A DNA stretch of 21,964 bases from Silene noctiflora (GCA_009801015.1 VHZZ01001602.1:136110-158073), one strand, 5' to 3'; numbered from the stretch's first letter, positions 1 through 10,500 are shown. The notes: a model not told the origin generated them from the letters alone. Made by a program: numbers and translations.

Positions 1-2487
1 CAATTTCAAAAGAAAATCAAAGCGTTTAGAAGCGACAATGGAAACGAATTCAATTGTCTTGAAAAATTTTTTCGTGAAAATGGCATTTTTTTTCAGACAT
101 CGAATGTTGACACTCCTCAACAAAACGGCCGAGTCAAACGTAAACATCGTCATATTTTAAACGTTGCTCGCGCTCTTCTTTTCCAAGCTAGTCTACCTAT
201 ATTTTTCTGGGGGGAGTGTGTTTTAGGGGCCGTTTACCTTCTTAATCGTACTCCTTCCACTATTCATAACGGTAAGACTCCATATGAGATTTTATTTAAC
301 AAACCCCCACCCATGAGTCATATTCTCACATTTGGGTGCCTTTGCTACGCTAAAAACATAAATCGATCTCGTGACAAGTTTTCCCCCCGTGGTAAGAAAT
401 GCATTTTTTTAGGTTATCCTTTTGGCAAAAAGGGGTGGCGGGTTTACGATTTAGATACGGGTACACCTTTTTCCTCTCGCGACGTTATCTTTGTTGAACA
501 TGAATTCCCGTATCAGTCTCTAAACATACACGACACATCACCCATTTCGACATCTTTTCTCGATGATGCTTTCACACCTATCGAGGACGTCCTCATATCC
601 ACATCCAATCCGACCCCTAGCTCTTTGTCCCTCACTGACCAGAGTCAGACTGGAGACCAAACCCCATCTCCCAATTCTGACTCGCCATCTGACCTTCCCC
701 CACCCATTGACTCTTCTGCCACGCCCCCATCCACGGTACCCACGCTTGAGCCCATGGGCAAAGGACATCGTCCCAAGATCCCCAACTCTCGCCTCACTGG
801 CTATGTTCGTCCTCCTATTCGCCCCTCGACTTACCTCGCCACGGCATCATCATCGTCTTCAGGTACTCGCTACCCCATCTCACATTTTATCAACTACGAC
901 AAATTTTCTACTAATCATAAGAGTTTTCTAGCGGCCGTGACCAAAAATCACGAGCCGAATTCCTTTAAAGAAGCTATGCAGGTACCACAATGGGGCGAGG
1001 CAATGAAAAGTGAAATAGATGCTCTCGAGCGCAACAATACCTGGACTCTCGAACCTCTCCCGCCTTACAAAAAGGCCATTGGCTCAAAATGGGTCTACAA
1101 GATCAAATACCACGCTGATGGGTCCATCGAGCGGTACAAAGCTCGCCTTGTCGTCATAGGAAACCGCCAAGTGGAGGGGGTCGATTTTCAAGAAACTTTT
1201 GCTCCTACTATTAAAATGGTAACGGTCCGTACTCTCCTTACTATTGCCGCGGCTAAGAATTGGGATATTCACTAAATGGCTGTCCACAATGCTTTCCTCC
1301 ACGACGATCTTCAAGAAGAAGTCTACATGACACCACCACCTGGGTTCAATTCTACCAACGATGGCAAAGTATGTCGTCTTCGAAAATCTCTCTACGGACT
1401 CCGCCAAGCTCCTCGATGCTAGTATGCAAAACTCGCTTCCGCTCTCCTAAAGTATGGTTTTAAACAATGCCCCTATGATCATTCCCTCTTCCCCATTATC
1501 AACTCAAATGCCGAAATACATGTTTTAGTCTACGTTGATGATTTGGTCATATGCGGCAACACTTCTAATATGATTCAAAAATTCAAAGACTATTTAAGCA
1601 ATTGCTTCCAAATGAAGGATTTGGGCCCTCTTAAATATTTCCTTGGTTTAGAAATTGCTCGGAACTCGAGTGGGACTTACATTTCACAACGAAAATACAC
1701 CTTGGATATTCCCACCAAAGCTGGGCTTCTAGGGTCCAAACCCGCATCCGTGCCTATGGAACCCAACCACCAGCTCGCGGCATCCGACGGCCCTCTACTT
1801 CACGACCCCCGGCCTTATCGTCGTTTAGTGGGCCGTCTTGTCTACCTAACCATTACCCGTCCTGAACTTACATATTCGGTCCATATTCTCGCTCAATTCA
1901 TGCACACACCTCGTATTGAACATTGGCAAGCATTCCTTCAAGTGGTACGATACCTCAAAAATAACCCGGGTCAGGGATTACTTCTTCGCTCTAACACCGA
2001 GCTTCTTCTTCACGCCTATTGTGACTCGGACTGGGCAGCGTATCCATCGACTCATCGCTCCCTCTCGGCCTATATCGTTTTCCTCGGGAGCTCCCCAATC
2101 TCGTGGAAGACTAAGAAACAATCCACGGTATCTAAGTCTTCCGCCGAGGCCGAATATAGGGCCATGGCATATACAGTATGCGAACTCAAATGGCTCAAAG
2201 GCCTTATCAACTTTCTCAGCATATCTCACCCCAGACCTATTGAACTCTCATGTGATAGCCAATCAGCCCTCCACATAGCACGCAATCTCGTCTTTCATGA
2301 ACGTACTAAGCACATTGAGGTGGATTGCCATTTTATTCGGGACGAAATTTTAAAAGGTCTTATCAAACCGAGCTATGTCCCTACCAAATTACAATTGGCT
2401 GACATTCTTACAAAGGCTCTCGGGCGCAGCCCGTTCGAAGAACTACTATCCAAGATGGGCGTTTCAAACTTACACGCGCCAACTTGA
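1..2487 (+). pseudogene. Ty1/Copia retrotransposon pol, 3' part (integrase-RT-RNase H), disabled
   Basis: One frame (frame 1) stays open for about 828 codons except for TAA at 1273-1275 and TAG at 1420-1422; there is no frameshift. The window cuts off gag, protease and the start of integrase. Integrase: SDNGNEF (second catalytic Asp at codon 12), TPQQNG, then a Lys codon at 136-138 where the family has its catalytic Glu; the GKxGWRVYD fold follows near codons 137-145. Reverse transcriptase begins near codon 331 (WGEAMKSEI), with KWVYKIK, RYKARLV, the TFAP region, SLYGLRQAP and YVDD at 1531-1542. The motif A Asp of the MDVHNAFLHG block reads Ala (1279-1281). RNase H follows: CDSDWA, SSAEAEYRA, CDSQSALHIA, TKHIEVDCHFIRD and ADILTK, ending at TGA 2485-2487. 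In an intact element this polyprotein copies RNA into DNA and integrates it. Here two stops and two lost catalytic acids make it non-autonomous. Lineage within Copia was not assigned. Confidence 0.95.
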
Positions 2488-2732
2488 GGAGGTAATACGG
2501 ATCCTATATGATGCTTCTCAACGGCTACTTTTGTATATAAGGCAACAATGTATATTTGCCTCCTTTAGCTTATTTTATAGTTGTTAGCAATTTATCTTAT
2601 TTCCCTTTTAATGTTGTATCCTCTAGTATATATATGTAATGAAAACAATGTAAGGCAACTCAATTCAACGCAATAATATTCCAATCCTTCCAATGCTAAA
2701 ATTATATTAAATTCCCTTTCAGTCATTCAACA
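2486..2732 (+). repeat. 3' LTR of the Copia element, with polypurine tract
   Basis: Directly after the pol stop, GAGGAGG (2486-2492) fits a polypurine tract, where plus-strand DNA synthesis starts. The following roughly 240 bp is the expected place for the 3' LTR. It contains a TATA box (TATATAA, 2534-2540) and an AT-rich end. A terminal TG is not visible right after the polypurine tract, so the first bases of the LTR may be lost. I place the end at ...TTCAACA (2732) because AACA would pair with a lost TGTT start; that boundary is an inference. The 5' LTR is outside the window, so no LTR-LTR comparison is possible. Confidence 0.55.
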
Positions 2733-2937
2733 ATAATTTTATACATAGTCTGAGTAATTCATTTGCTATAATTCTAGTTTCTATCATTGAATTCTAATTG
2801 AAGCATTGAGCTTTCAAATCCACGCTTTCTAAACTAAGCAGTTCTAGTTTAAATAAGTGATTATATTTCTACAATAACATAAAAAAAGTTATTTAGAGCA
2901 ATATTTGAAGTGTCAAGTGACATCATCTAACTCTAAG

Positions 2938-3470
2938 TAGGTGATTACGTAACTATGTAAGAACCTTCATAAACTTACTAAAGATAAGAGCATTAGCAAT
3001 AGGAGGTTTGTCAAGGGGTTTGTAGATGACATGTCGAGGTTTGTTTACAAACCTCCTATTGCTAGACATAGGTTTGGAGGTTTGTTGATAAGAATGGTTA
3101 CTATATAGTATACGAGTTTGTAGAGTGACTTGGCCAAAAATTCTGTGAATGAAATTATTATGTGGGTCCTATAATATAAACCTTGGAAATGTTTGTCTAT
3201 TGTTGGGTAAGGGTTTGTTATTGAAAAGGTTTGTTAACATGGTGATGTGTCAATAGACAAACCAGGTTTGTCTATTGTGGATGCCCTAACTATGCACTAA
3301 TCATAACTCCACCATTAATGATCTTGGATTCTTGGTAACTAAAAAGACAAAGAGTAAAAATTGCCTAATCTTAGTCCAACTAGGTGATTAAGTAAGAACC
3401 TATATAAACTTACTAAGATAACTATTCACTAAATTTTTGATAACTAAAAAGACAGCAAAAGTTGCTTAAA
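2938..3470 (+). repeat. Imperfect tandem duplication, one copy split by a MITE
   Basis: Copy 1 is 2938-2987 plus 3290-3368. Copy 2 is about 3381-3470. Both contain TAGGTGATTA, GTAAGAACC, TATAAACTTACTAA or a close variant, then AAGATAACTAT, then TAACTAAAAAGACA and a TTGCYTAA block. Copy 1 is interrupted at AAGATAA by the 299-bp element at 2988-3286; copy 2 is uninterrupted. The copies are diverged by substitutions and small indels, so the duplication is old. No coding potential was seen. Confidence 0.75.
2988..3286. mobile_element. PIF/Harbinger-type (Tourist-like) MITE, 299 bp
   Basis: The element begins GAGCATTAGCAATAG and its other end, read on the complementary strand, begins GGGCATCCACAATAG: 15-bp terminal inverted repeats with four mismatches. 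It is flanked on both sides by TAA (2985-2987 and 3287-3289), the TWA-type 3-bp target duplication of PIF/Harbinger elements. The uninterrupted paralogous site at 3419-3421 confirms the boundaries. There is no transposase; it would depend on an autonomous partner. Each end also folds on itself: 2994-3011 pairs with 3047-3064 (18 bp, perfect) and 3251-3263 pairs with 3265-3277 (13 bp, perfect). GGTTTGT-type words recur throughout. Confidence 0.85.
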
Positions 3471-3784
3471 TTTGACTCATTAAAATAACCGTTATATCTT
3501 TTAACTGCTTATGAATTTCAATACTCCTACTCTCATTTATCATCAATATCATGAGGTTTAGGATCAATTATAACCGAGAATTGAAGAGTTATCAATTAAG
3601 ACGTCACCAAGGTTATAAATAAAACCCCTAAAAAGTGGACTTGCGTTCACTATAATTTTTTAGTTGTATACTTTTATTGAATTATCTTTCATACGCATTT
3701 TAATCTTTTACCCTATATTCAATTGAATTCCAATTTCTTTTTGTTGATTCTCAAAGTGCACAACACAAGGAACCGAACTAATAT

Positions 3785-3945
3785 TGGGTAAGCAGCATAT
3801 TGTAAAAGAGCATATTGACCCCAAATATGTTGTTTCAGTATGTTGTTTACCAAACAGTAAAATTAACATATTGATTGATCAAATATGCTAAAACCCTTAA
3901 ATATGCTAAAAATTGGTCAATATGTCGTTTACCAAACACCCCCAT
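3785..3945. repeat. Degenerate MITE-like repeat with catattg/caatatg inverted ends
   Basis: The right end reads GGTCAATATGTCGTTTACCAAACACCCCC in sense (split here: GGTCAATATGTCG, TTTACCAAACACCCCC). Near the left end, TGGGTAAGCAGCATATTG resembles its reverse complement, and GCATATTGACC (3810-3820) pairs with GGTCAATATG (3915-3924). Inside, the same words repeat (TGTTGTTTACCAAACAG, AAATATGCTAAAA twice). This looks like a small inverted-repeat element that has lost part of its left terminus. Target-site duplication and superfamily could not be established. Confidence 0.35.
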
Positions 3946-4880
3946 AAATTAGAAAATTGGGGAGTCAAACATGCTAAAAGTCTTGAATAGATTAATTCCG
4001 AGACGAGGTTTTTTCCTCAAAAGAAATAAATTAAAGGAAAAGAAGTTGTCAATTTTTAAGGTATAGCAGTACAGTTTGTTATGTAATGTGCACAATATTA
4101 ATTTGAAAGAGAACCACAAATCTAAAAACATATTCATTACAGAGATTATTTCCACCTCTAATTCAGATATCTTTTGTTCCATGCAATCTCACATTAAGGG
4201 TACTACTACTCCCACAGTTCTAGGTCACAATCAGACTTACATGTATTACGACTCACCAATTTCACATTTAAACCTAGTATTCCAGATGATACAACTAAAT
4301 CATATGTTATTATGTTTATATTTATGTTTTTTTGCTGTCTTGTAATTCCTATGAGCCACAAGTCAGTACAATATAAGACCTATTGTCATGAGGCTTAACC
4401 ATTAAACTAGTACCTATATTTATGTTAGAAACAGAGACAACATTTACTCTTACTAACAATCTGTTGGCAATGGAGCTTCATTTGCCCGTGGCGAAACTAC
4501 CCCAAATTCTAAACAAGTTTTAATTTTATTTTAAAGACTCAGTTTATACTCTTATATTTTCTTTTCATTTAATCTCTTTAAGTCTCGTAAAGAAATCTCT
4601 ATAACTTGACATTGCGCTGATTAATTGTTGACTTACAATCAACCTTGTAAACAAGGGCGTGACATATACGAGAAGTGTTACAAAGCTACACCTACTAAAT
4701 CTAATATATGAATGTCCCAACGAAAGAGTATGCAGTTGTTCGTAATGTAAACCACTATGTTACTCAAATAGGCTCTTGATTCTGAATTGTGATCCCCAGC
4801 TCAACCCAACACAACAACAATTAACTTGACGTCTTGACACTATAATAAACCAACTCCAACTTACCACATTTGGTACCAAA
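3946..4880. other. Intergenic stretch, nothing recognised
   Basis: AT-rich DNA with only short chance reading frames on both strands and no recognised protein motif, inverted repeat or tandem array. Confidence 0.6.
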
Positions 4881-5002
4881 GTTGGCTGGTGCAAGTGGTA
4901 CAAGTTTTTATCTTTTAAACAAGTGGTCAAGCCAATGTCTACCCATTAAGTTGCTTTCAATACCCCGAAAGAGAGAATAATAATAATAATAATAATAATA
5001 AT
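4881..5002 (+). mobile_element. tRNA-derived SINE-like element with (AAT)9 tail
   Basis: GGTGCAAGTGG at 4888-4898 fits the RNA polymerase III box A consensus RRYNNARNNGG. GGTCAAGCC at 4925-4933 fits box B GWTCRANNC with one mismatch. The body of roughly 95 bp runs into a perfect (AAT)9 microsatellite at 4976-5002, a plausible 3' tail. The A-to-B spacing of 26 bp is slightly short and I did not find clear flanking duplications, so this could be coincidence beside a microsatellite. The microsatellite itself is certain. Confidence 0.45.
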
Positions 5003-7594
5003 TTAATCAAAGTGCTGAAATCCTTTTTTCCTAAAATATATGAACCATATACAGACATACAGTACTCCGTATTTCCTAGTATATAATCTCATACAAATGA
5101 CTGGACCAATAAATAGGCCATCAAAAATTGGTGAATAGATGCATTCATAGTACAAGAAAGTGGGCCAAGACAAAACATTTTACCATGAACATCTAATCAG
5201 AAATTGTTTCAGTTTCTTCGTTTAAGAGCAGAAACATCAAAATCATTGCAACTAACTCTCATCATACGACAGCAGCAGGTCACATTAAATATTTAACTGA
5301 CTACATTTCACAGGTCACATGTATTCACACTGTTCACTCACACCAGAAACCCTTTACTTTCAAACCCCATTTCATACAGGTACCATAAGTCGATAATCAT
5401 CTCCGATTGACGCTATTTACCCCGCTTCCATCTAGGAGTAGGCATTCAACAGTGCTTATCAGAGACACTTCCGGATGATAGCCAACCTGCAGAGATCAGA
5501 TAAGCACAATCAACGGTGTGATAAGAGTCGTGCCTTGATGACATTGCATATACTCCCATACCGGTTGTTCCATCATTCAACATGATAACATGTAAAAATG
5601 ACCGATGAGGGGGTCACCAAGGTTCTTTCAACTTCGAATGTACGACAAGTCGACAACCACATCACATGAAAAAGACAATTGCACAAACTTGGTAATAAAA
5701 ATAACATGTGATTAGTAGAAATTGGTATGACATGATATGCCCCAGACAGCCAACCCCAAAATTATATGAAAGCTAGTGTTAGTTACCCTTGAGAGAAGTT
5801 GTAGACAGTATTTTTGGCAGCATTATGCCTTATGTGCACAGTCCACACAAAATAACAATGCTTGAGGGTATGGTGGTGAACAAGACACAGGATGGTTTAC
5901 AGTGTTTCATCAGTTAAACATATACATATATACCTTTAAACACAACAAAATTATCTCAACGCCTCAGCTTTAGCCTTTAGCACAAGACGGGGTAAGAGTA
6001 ATATGTGTAAGATCCTTAACCCTACAAAGATTGTTTCTGGATGACCATAGTAAAAAATATTAGCATAGAGAATTGCATCGAATGACTACTACAGAAGAAA
6101 AAGAAAAAAAAAGTGTAGTCATTGTAGCGAGTCATCTTCTGTTGTTCCTTAATAATCCTCTTTAAATTATTGCTATCTTTGGATTCATTGAAGACGGAAA
6201 GATAGACAATACACCTTCAAACCATAGTTACTTAATCAACATTAAAACAGGTAAATATCTAGAAAGATAGAATCAACACTAAACTGATGAGAGTCGCACA
6301 ACGGTCACAACTCACAAGTTTGATATCCGGGTGACAAGTATCAAATGGTATGTTACTTGGACTAGTGGGGAATGAAAAGTTCGCTATGTGAATCGTTTGT
6401 CGAACTCTAAGAAGGCCATTTTCACAACCGTGTCTAAATTTGGCGATTTTAATTGTGTACGATCACAAACTTAAGAGTCCCAAGAGGCAAGATGTAGACA
6501 AGGATACTAGAGGTTTGTACATTTTGGATCGAAGTCTGAAACATGTGTGATCATACTTTTAAGAGGCAAATAGTTGAACTGGGACAGGTTGGAAATAACT
6601 AGGGTGATAAGTCTAAAACCTAGCCCAATTGATCCAGAAATAATGGAACAAGCTTGCTACACCAAGATATAAACCATATCTTAAACAGTCTAAGATAGAT
6701 AAATGACACTTGGTTATTTTTGTAAAGCATCAAATATGTAGGATATAGTTCCCTACATTGTCATGCATCAACAAGAAGCAAAAGAGCATCAACCAATTTC
6801 ATTTGTTACATAGATGATGAAAAAGGTAGGCCAACCATTATTAAGTTTGCCTATTAACAAGAACAAGAAAACAAAAGAAAATGGTGATGTTATGCAATCA
6901 TGGTTGACTTCAGGCAGAGTCGAGGAAAACAATAACAAGTAGCCAAATAATGTTTCTCTGATTTAAGATTGGTAGTATGTAGACAATTAGATCTTTGAAT
7001 GTGAAATAAAACGTTTTGAACACGCTTTGCCAACATTTAACAGCAAATGACTCGCAAAAAACATATAACTTTGACTTAAAACCAAATCAACATGACTAAT
7101 ATGAACATGGAACCTGCATGTCAAACCCTTTTCTTGGTCAAGAGTTATTGTATCAACTTTCTCCAACAAGATATCAATCTCCAAGGGGACCAAGCCAAAA
7201 TGGTATCCTTGGTTACTACTTGCCGATGGCAGCACATGTGTTGTTTCAATTAGCAATGCTTAAATCTCATTTAACTAGAACTTACCTAGTTGATGTCAGG
7301 ATTTTGGCTATATGATTTGTTCAATTGAAGTCTCACCTTCGACAATTAGGCGCTAACTTCATAGTGCGCGCAAACTCCCACCTTTTCTGAAGACTTTCTT
7401 CGAAAATTCCCACCAAAAGCTCATTTTTGTGAAAACAAAAGACAATCTTTCGTGCATATAACCCTCTTTTCCTACTTCCAAAATTACTTTTGCACTAAAA
7501 TAAAGATATTTCATAATGGTATCTGCTAAAAAGGACTTTTTTTTCAGAACTCGACTCCCACCTTTACTTTATTGTGCACATGTTCTCTAAAACT
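5003..7594. other. Long intergenic stretch, no convincing gene
   Basis: There is no reading frame with recognisable homology. A few minus-strand segments read protein-like for 25 to 50 codons (5397-5486, about 5482-5620, and about 7118-7256), but they do not join into a gene with consistent splice sites and I know no family for them. The rest is AT-rich, with ACTCCGTA at 5064-5071. No inverted or tandem repeats of note were seen. Confidence 0.5.
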
Positions 7595-7661
7595 CACACT
7601 AAAAAGCCCATTTTCCTCGCTAAAAAAGACATAATTTTGGTGAAAATGGGCTTTTGGTGTG
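7595..7661. repeat. Inverted repeat / hairpin
   Basis: The left arm 7595-7615 (CACACTAAAAAGCCCATTTTC) and right arm 7642-7661 pair over about 20 bp with one mismatch and one extra A, around a loop of 26 bp. Similar words occur earlier at about 7408-7434 (CCACCAAAAGCTCATTTT), so the arm may come from a dispersed repeat. No function is assigned. Confidence 0.6.
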
Positions 7662-7858
7662 AGGAGAGATAATGTGTAGTAGACGTGGGGGTTTTGAAAA
7701 AAAAAGTGAGAATTTTGAAAAAGTGGGTAATGAACAACATGAAAGTCCTATTGACATTCATTACAGATCTCAATTCTTGGTAAATAAGGAGTATTGCGTG
7801 GCTAGAGTAAAAAAAAAAAGTCTTACTTTATGGACAGAATCAAAATTTAAACATTAAA

Positions 7859-8180
7859 GGTAATGAACAACATGAAAGGGTTGTTTGGCCGTCACCCAGA
7901 ACGGACGCGCCACCTTTACGAATGAAGGTGGTGTCAACTGGGCAAGAATACACGCTACACTTCAAAGAGTTGGGTGTAGTGAAAATTATGCACTAGTGCT
8001 AATCAAAATTTAAACATCATTGGGGCGTTAGCTTATAAGGTAGTGAACAATATGAAAGGGTTATTAGGCTGTCACCCAGAAGGGACACGCCCCTCTACGA
8101 ATGAAGGTGGTGTCAAATGGGCCACAAGAAGCGTGCCACCTCCAAAGTATAGGTGTGGTGTCAAATGTGCAAGGAATCGT
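7859..8180. repeat. 180-bp tandem repeat (two copies) made of small hairpin units
   Basis: Copy A starts near 7859 and copy B near 8039: TGAACAA, ATGAAAGGGTT, GTCACCCAGAA and GAAGGTGGTGTCAA recur at an offset of 180 bp. A third partial start (TGAACAACATGAAAG) lies at 7731. Within each copy are two units of the form ACACGCCAC..spacer..GTGGTGT: 7904-7935 and 7950-7981 in copy A, 8084-8114 and 8131-8162 in copy B. Copy B carries about 17 extra bases just before it (TGGGGCGTTAGCTTATA). The family is unknown to me. Confidence 0.7.
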
Positions 8181-8329
8181 ATTAGGATGCATTTTGGAAC
8201 TTGAACATTGGCTCTTTAATGGGTAAACAACGAAGGTGGAGAAGGTTATGAAAAGGAGGGGATTTCACATAATGCAACTAAAAGAGACCAAGTTGGAGAC
8301 TATGCGGGTTGGATTTTAAGCAAGGATAT

Positions 8330-8753
8330 TGTTGGGTTTTTTGGTACAAATAATATAAATTATGCAAAGACACAATATATTTGTTATGGGATTAACCCTT
8401 AACCCAACTTGTATTATTTTTCAAACACTAACAATAATACAATCTCAATCCTCCAACACTTGGCTACTAGCTAAGATTCCAATCTATGCTTAACTCGGGA
8501 TATTAAGCACAACACTCACTTACTTATCCAACATGACTTATGACCCTTAATTAAAAAAGCTCCTAAGTCCTAATTCATCTAGTAACATTAAAAGTCTTAA
8601 TGTCTTACTAGTCTAACTCCTAACATTTACATACTAATAATAACATAAACATCTAAAACATAAATAGTAGTAACTTAAAAATAATTCTAAACATAAAGAC
8701 TCTATATCTTACTAAATTAAGTCATTCAACAATGTTGGGGTTACTACCCAACA
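8330..8753. mobile_element. Solo LTR, 424 bp
   Basis: The segment starts TGTTGGGT and ends ACCCAACA, the short perfect inverted ends (TG...CA) of an LTR. It is flanked by GATAT (8325-8329) and GGTAT (8754-8758), a 5-bp target-site duplication with one mismatch. No polypurine tract, primer-binding site or internal coding sequence adjoins it. The simplest reading is an LTR left after recombination between the two LTRs of a retrotransposon. Copia or gypsy origin cannot be told from this. Confidence 0.75.
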
Positions 8754-8758
8754 GGTAT

Positions 8759-9557
8759 TAACTAACTCCTAGGAGTTATAAACTTTGGTATGTGAAAACA
8801 GTTGGGGGTTAGAGCATGGTTTTGAATATCGGACCCTAGTAAGATCATGTAGGTGTTATTCATCGATTGCGTTATCTTTTGGAGATTATCACGATCGCAT
8901 TTACCGCATTTTGAGGCAATATGGTGCATTTAAAAATGTTAGGCCACGACAAGTGATACTGCAACTCTACTCGAAACCAGACAAACCCACCATAGTTCCC
9001 TGCCTTAAACCACCATGGCCAGCTGCCCTGCATCATCCATAACCGTGTCGGAATCAACTCATCACCAGCGGCCTGCATGTCTGGCGACTAACAAACAGTG
9101 CCCATCACTACAAGCTGCCACTGTGGGAACCACTACTTGTTGCTGCGTTTTGAGTGACTGAGTTTTGAGGAAAAGAAAAGAAGAAAGGTAGAGACTCCCC
9201 GGCACCTCATTTTCATTTAAATTGGTGTATTGTATGTTCTACATTGACTACTGTATCATTAAAAGGTGCTTTACCTGAAGAACAGCAGCTCTTTGGTTTA
9301 TTAAGGGGCCTCATTTTACTTATCAAAAGCAGTAGGTAGAGGGCAATAGTAGTAGTAGTTTTAGAAAACCCTTCTCTTGGTCCTCTTAATCTCTCATCCT
9401 CTTAGTCACTAAATTATAGGTACTATATTTAATAATCTATATATATCCGATGCTACATTTGTTCAAGTTTACTTCAAGCTTGGTACTATTTCTTTCCTCT
9501 TCTCATTTTATTGCTGTTATTTTTCTTAGTTTTACTTGATTTCAATTGTTAATTATA
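8759..9557. other. Intergenic stretch, nothing recognised
   Basis: An 85-codon open stretch at 8785-9042 (plus strand) has no recognisable motif and is matched by an open antisense frame, so I treat it as chance. The segment around 8810-8960 resembles dispersed plant repeat DNA (GTTTTGAATATCGGACCC, GAGGCAATATGGTGCATTT), but no element ends were found. Confidence 0.45.
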
Positions 9558-10155
9558 CTAGTTTAGACCCCGTGCAAAACCCCGTGCAAATGCATGCACG
9601 GTATATAAAGTTTTTTTACTTTTAGTATATTATAATTATATAAAATTGATACCTCAATAATTATTCACATTTTTCATCATTGTATTTTGCTTTGAGAAAA
9701 AAATTTGGAACTGAAAATTAATCAAGAGAATTGAGTAATGAGCTTAAATGTGTGAATAAAAATATTTTTTATACAACAAAGCCAATGATTTCAATTTATA
9801 AATTTTTTCTATTTGTTTTGTCACGAAACTAACAAAAGCAGTTTAAAGTTTGTTTTACACAAAGTAGGGGTCAAATCATTCTCTACTAATAGCATCAAAA
9901 AAAGATTTAGCAGTTTACAATTTATCAATTTTTTTTTTTAATTAGAAGCTTATAATTTAGAGAAAATAATATAATTTGATAAAAAAATTAATTTTAATGA
10001 AAAGATAATAATTTAAAAAAATAAATTATCATTATCAATTTCCTTATTTAAGTGAATGCACTTAATAGTCATAAATATCCTTATTTAAGAAAACAAATGC
10101 ATTTTGGACGGAAAATTTTTGAGAACTCTTATTCTCTTAGTAAATAATAAAGGGA
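9558..10155 (-). mobile_element. Non-autonomous Helitron, 598 bp
   Basis: Read on the minus strand, the element starts TCCCTTTATTATTTACTAAG (complement of 10136-10155) and ends in CTAG (complement of 9558-9561), preceded by a GC-rich hairpin. That hairpin pairs CCGTGCA (9582-9588) with TGCACGG (9595-9601) around a 6-base loop. Helitrons start with TC, end with CTRR just after such a hairpin, and insert between A and T without target duplication. Here the flanking minus-strand bases are A and T, as expected. The hairpin arm CCCCGTGCAAAA is tandemly doubled, which pushes the hairpin unusually far (about 20 bp) from the CTAG end. The interior is AT-rich and non-coding, so it would need RepHel from elsewhere. 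Confidence 0.75.
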
Positions 10156-10370
10156 TTGAAGTCTTAAACGAAATCCACTAGCAAATTCTTATCGTCCTTT
10201 GTGTTCAACCCTCATATACTATAACAATCATACCATATACTTATAGGAGGAAATTTAAAATGTATCAAGTTTGACGTTGTCCGGGACGGTGTGTAGGATT
10301 GATCTTAGTTGTTATTTGAATTTACGACTAGTTTCTTTTGCTATTTGTTTGTTTGTGCACCCGTGACGAA

Positions 10371-10500
10371 GAATGGAATGCACAATGACGCCATAAAACT
10401 CATGCTTTTTCCCTTTTGTCTTAATGATGGAGCTAAGAGATGGTTGTATTCACATCCTTCTAATAGATTCTCCTCTGGGAATGACCTCAAGACCTAGCTT
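10371..10500 (+). pseudogene. Ty3/gypsy gag fragment, degraded
   Basis: In the frame of 10309-10497 the translation contains NDAIKLMLFPFCLNDGAKRW followed by LYSHPSNRFSSGNDL. This matches the plant Ty3/gypsy retrotransposon gag core pattern (A-I-K-L-x-L-F-P-F-x-L-x-D-x-A-K-x-W-L-x-S-x-P-x-x-S), in which a Trp-Asp-Asp-Leu block is expected where SGNDL stands. A TAG stop follows at 10495-10497, with a second a few codons on, and the normal continuation of gag is not visible. In a live element gag forms the virus-like particle. This is an isolated relic; no pol or LTR adjoining it was recognised. Confidence 0.75.

Noticed and set aside
538..931. Open frames on both strands overlapping the Copia pol
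   Set aside because: Out-of-frame shadows of the integrase-RT linker, which is Pro/Ser-rich and so opens other frames.
3949..4345. Opposed 77- and 89-codon ORFs as genes
   Set aside because: Low-complexity AT-rich translations without any motif, overlapping antisense.
7859..8180. CRISPR-like array
   Set aside because: Two 180-bp copies with diverged internal hairpins in a plant sequence are an ordinary tandem repeat; there are no identical repeats with unique spacers.
8785..9078. Overlapping 85- and 68-codon ORFs on opposite strands
   Set aside because: No motif and no splice or start context; the DNA resembles dispersed repeat sequence.
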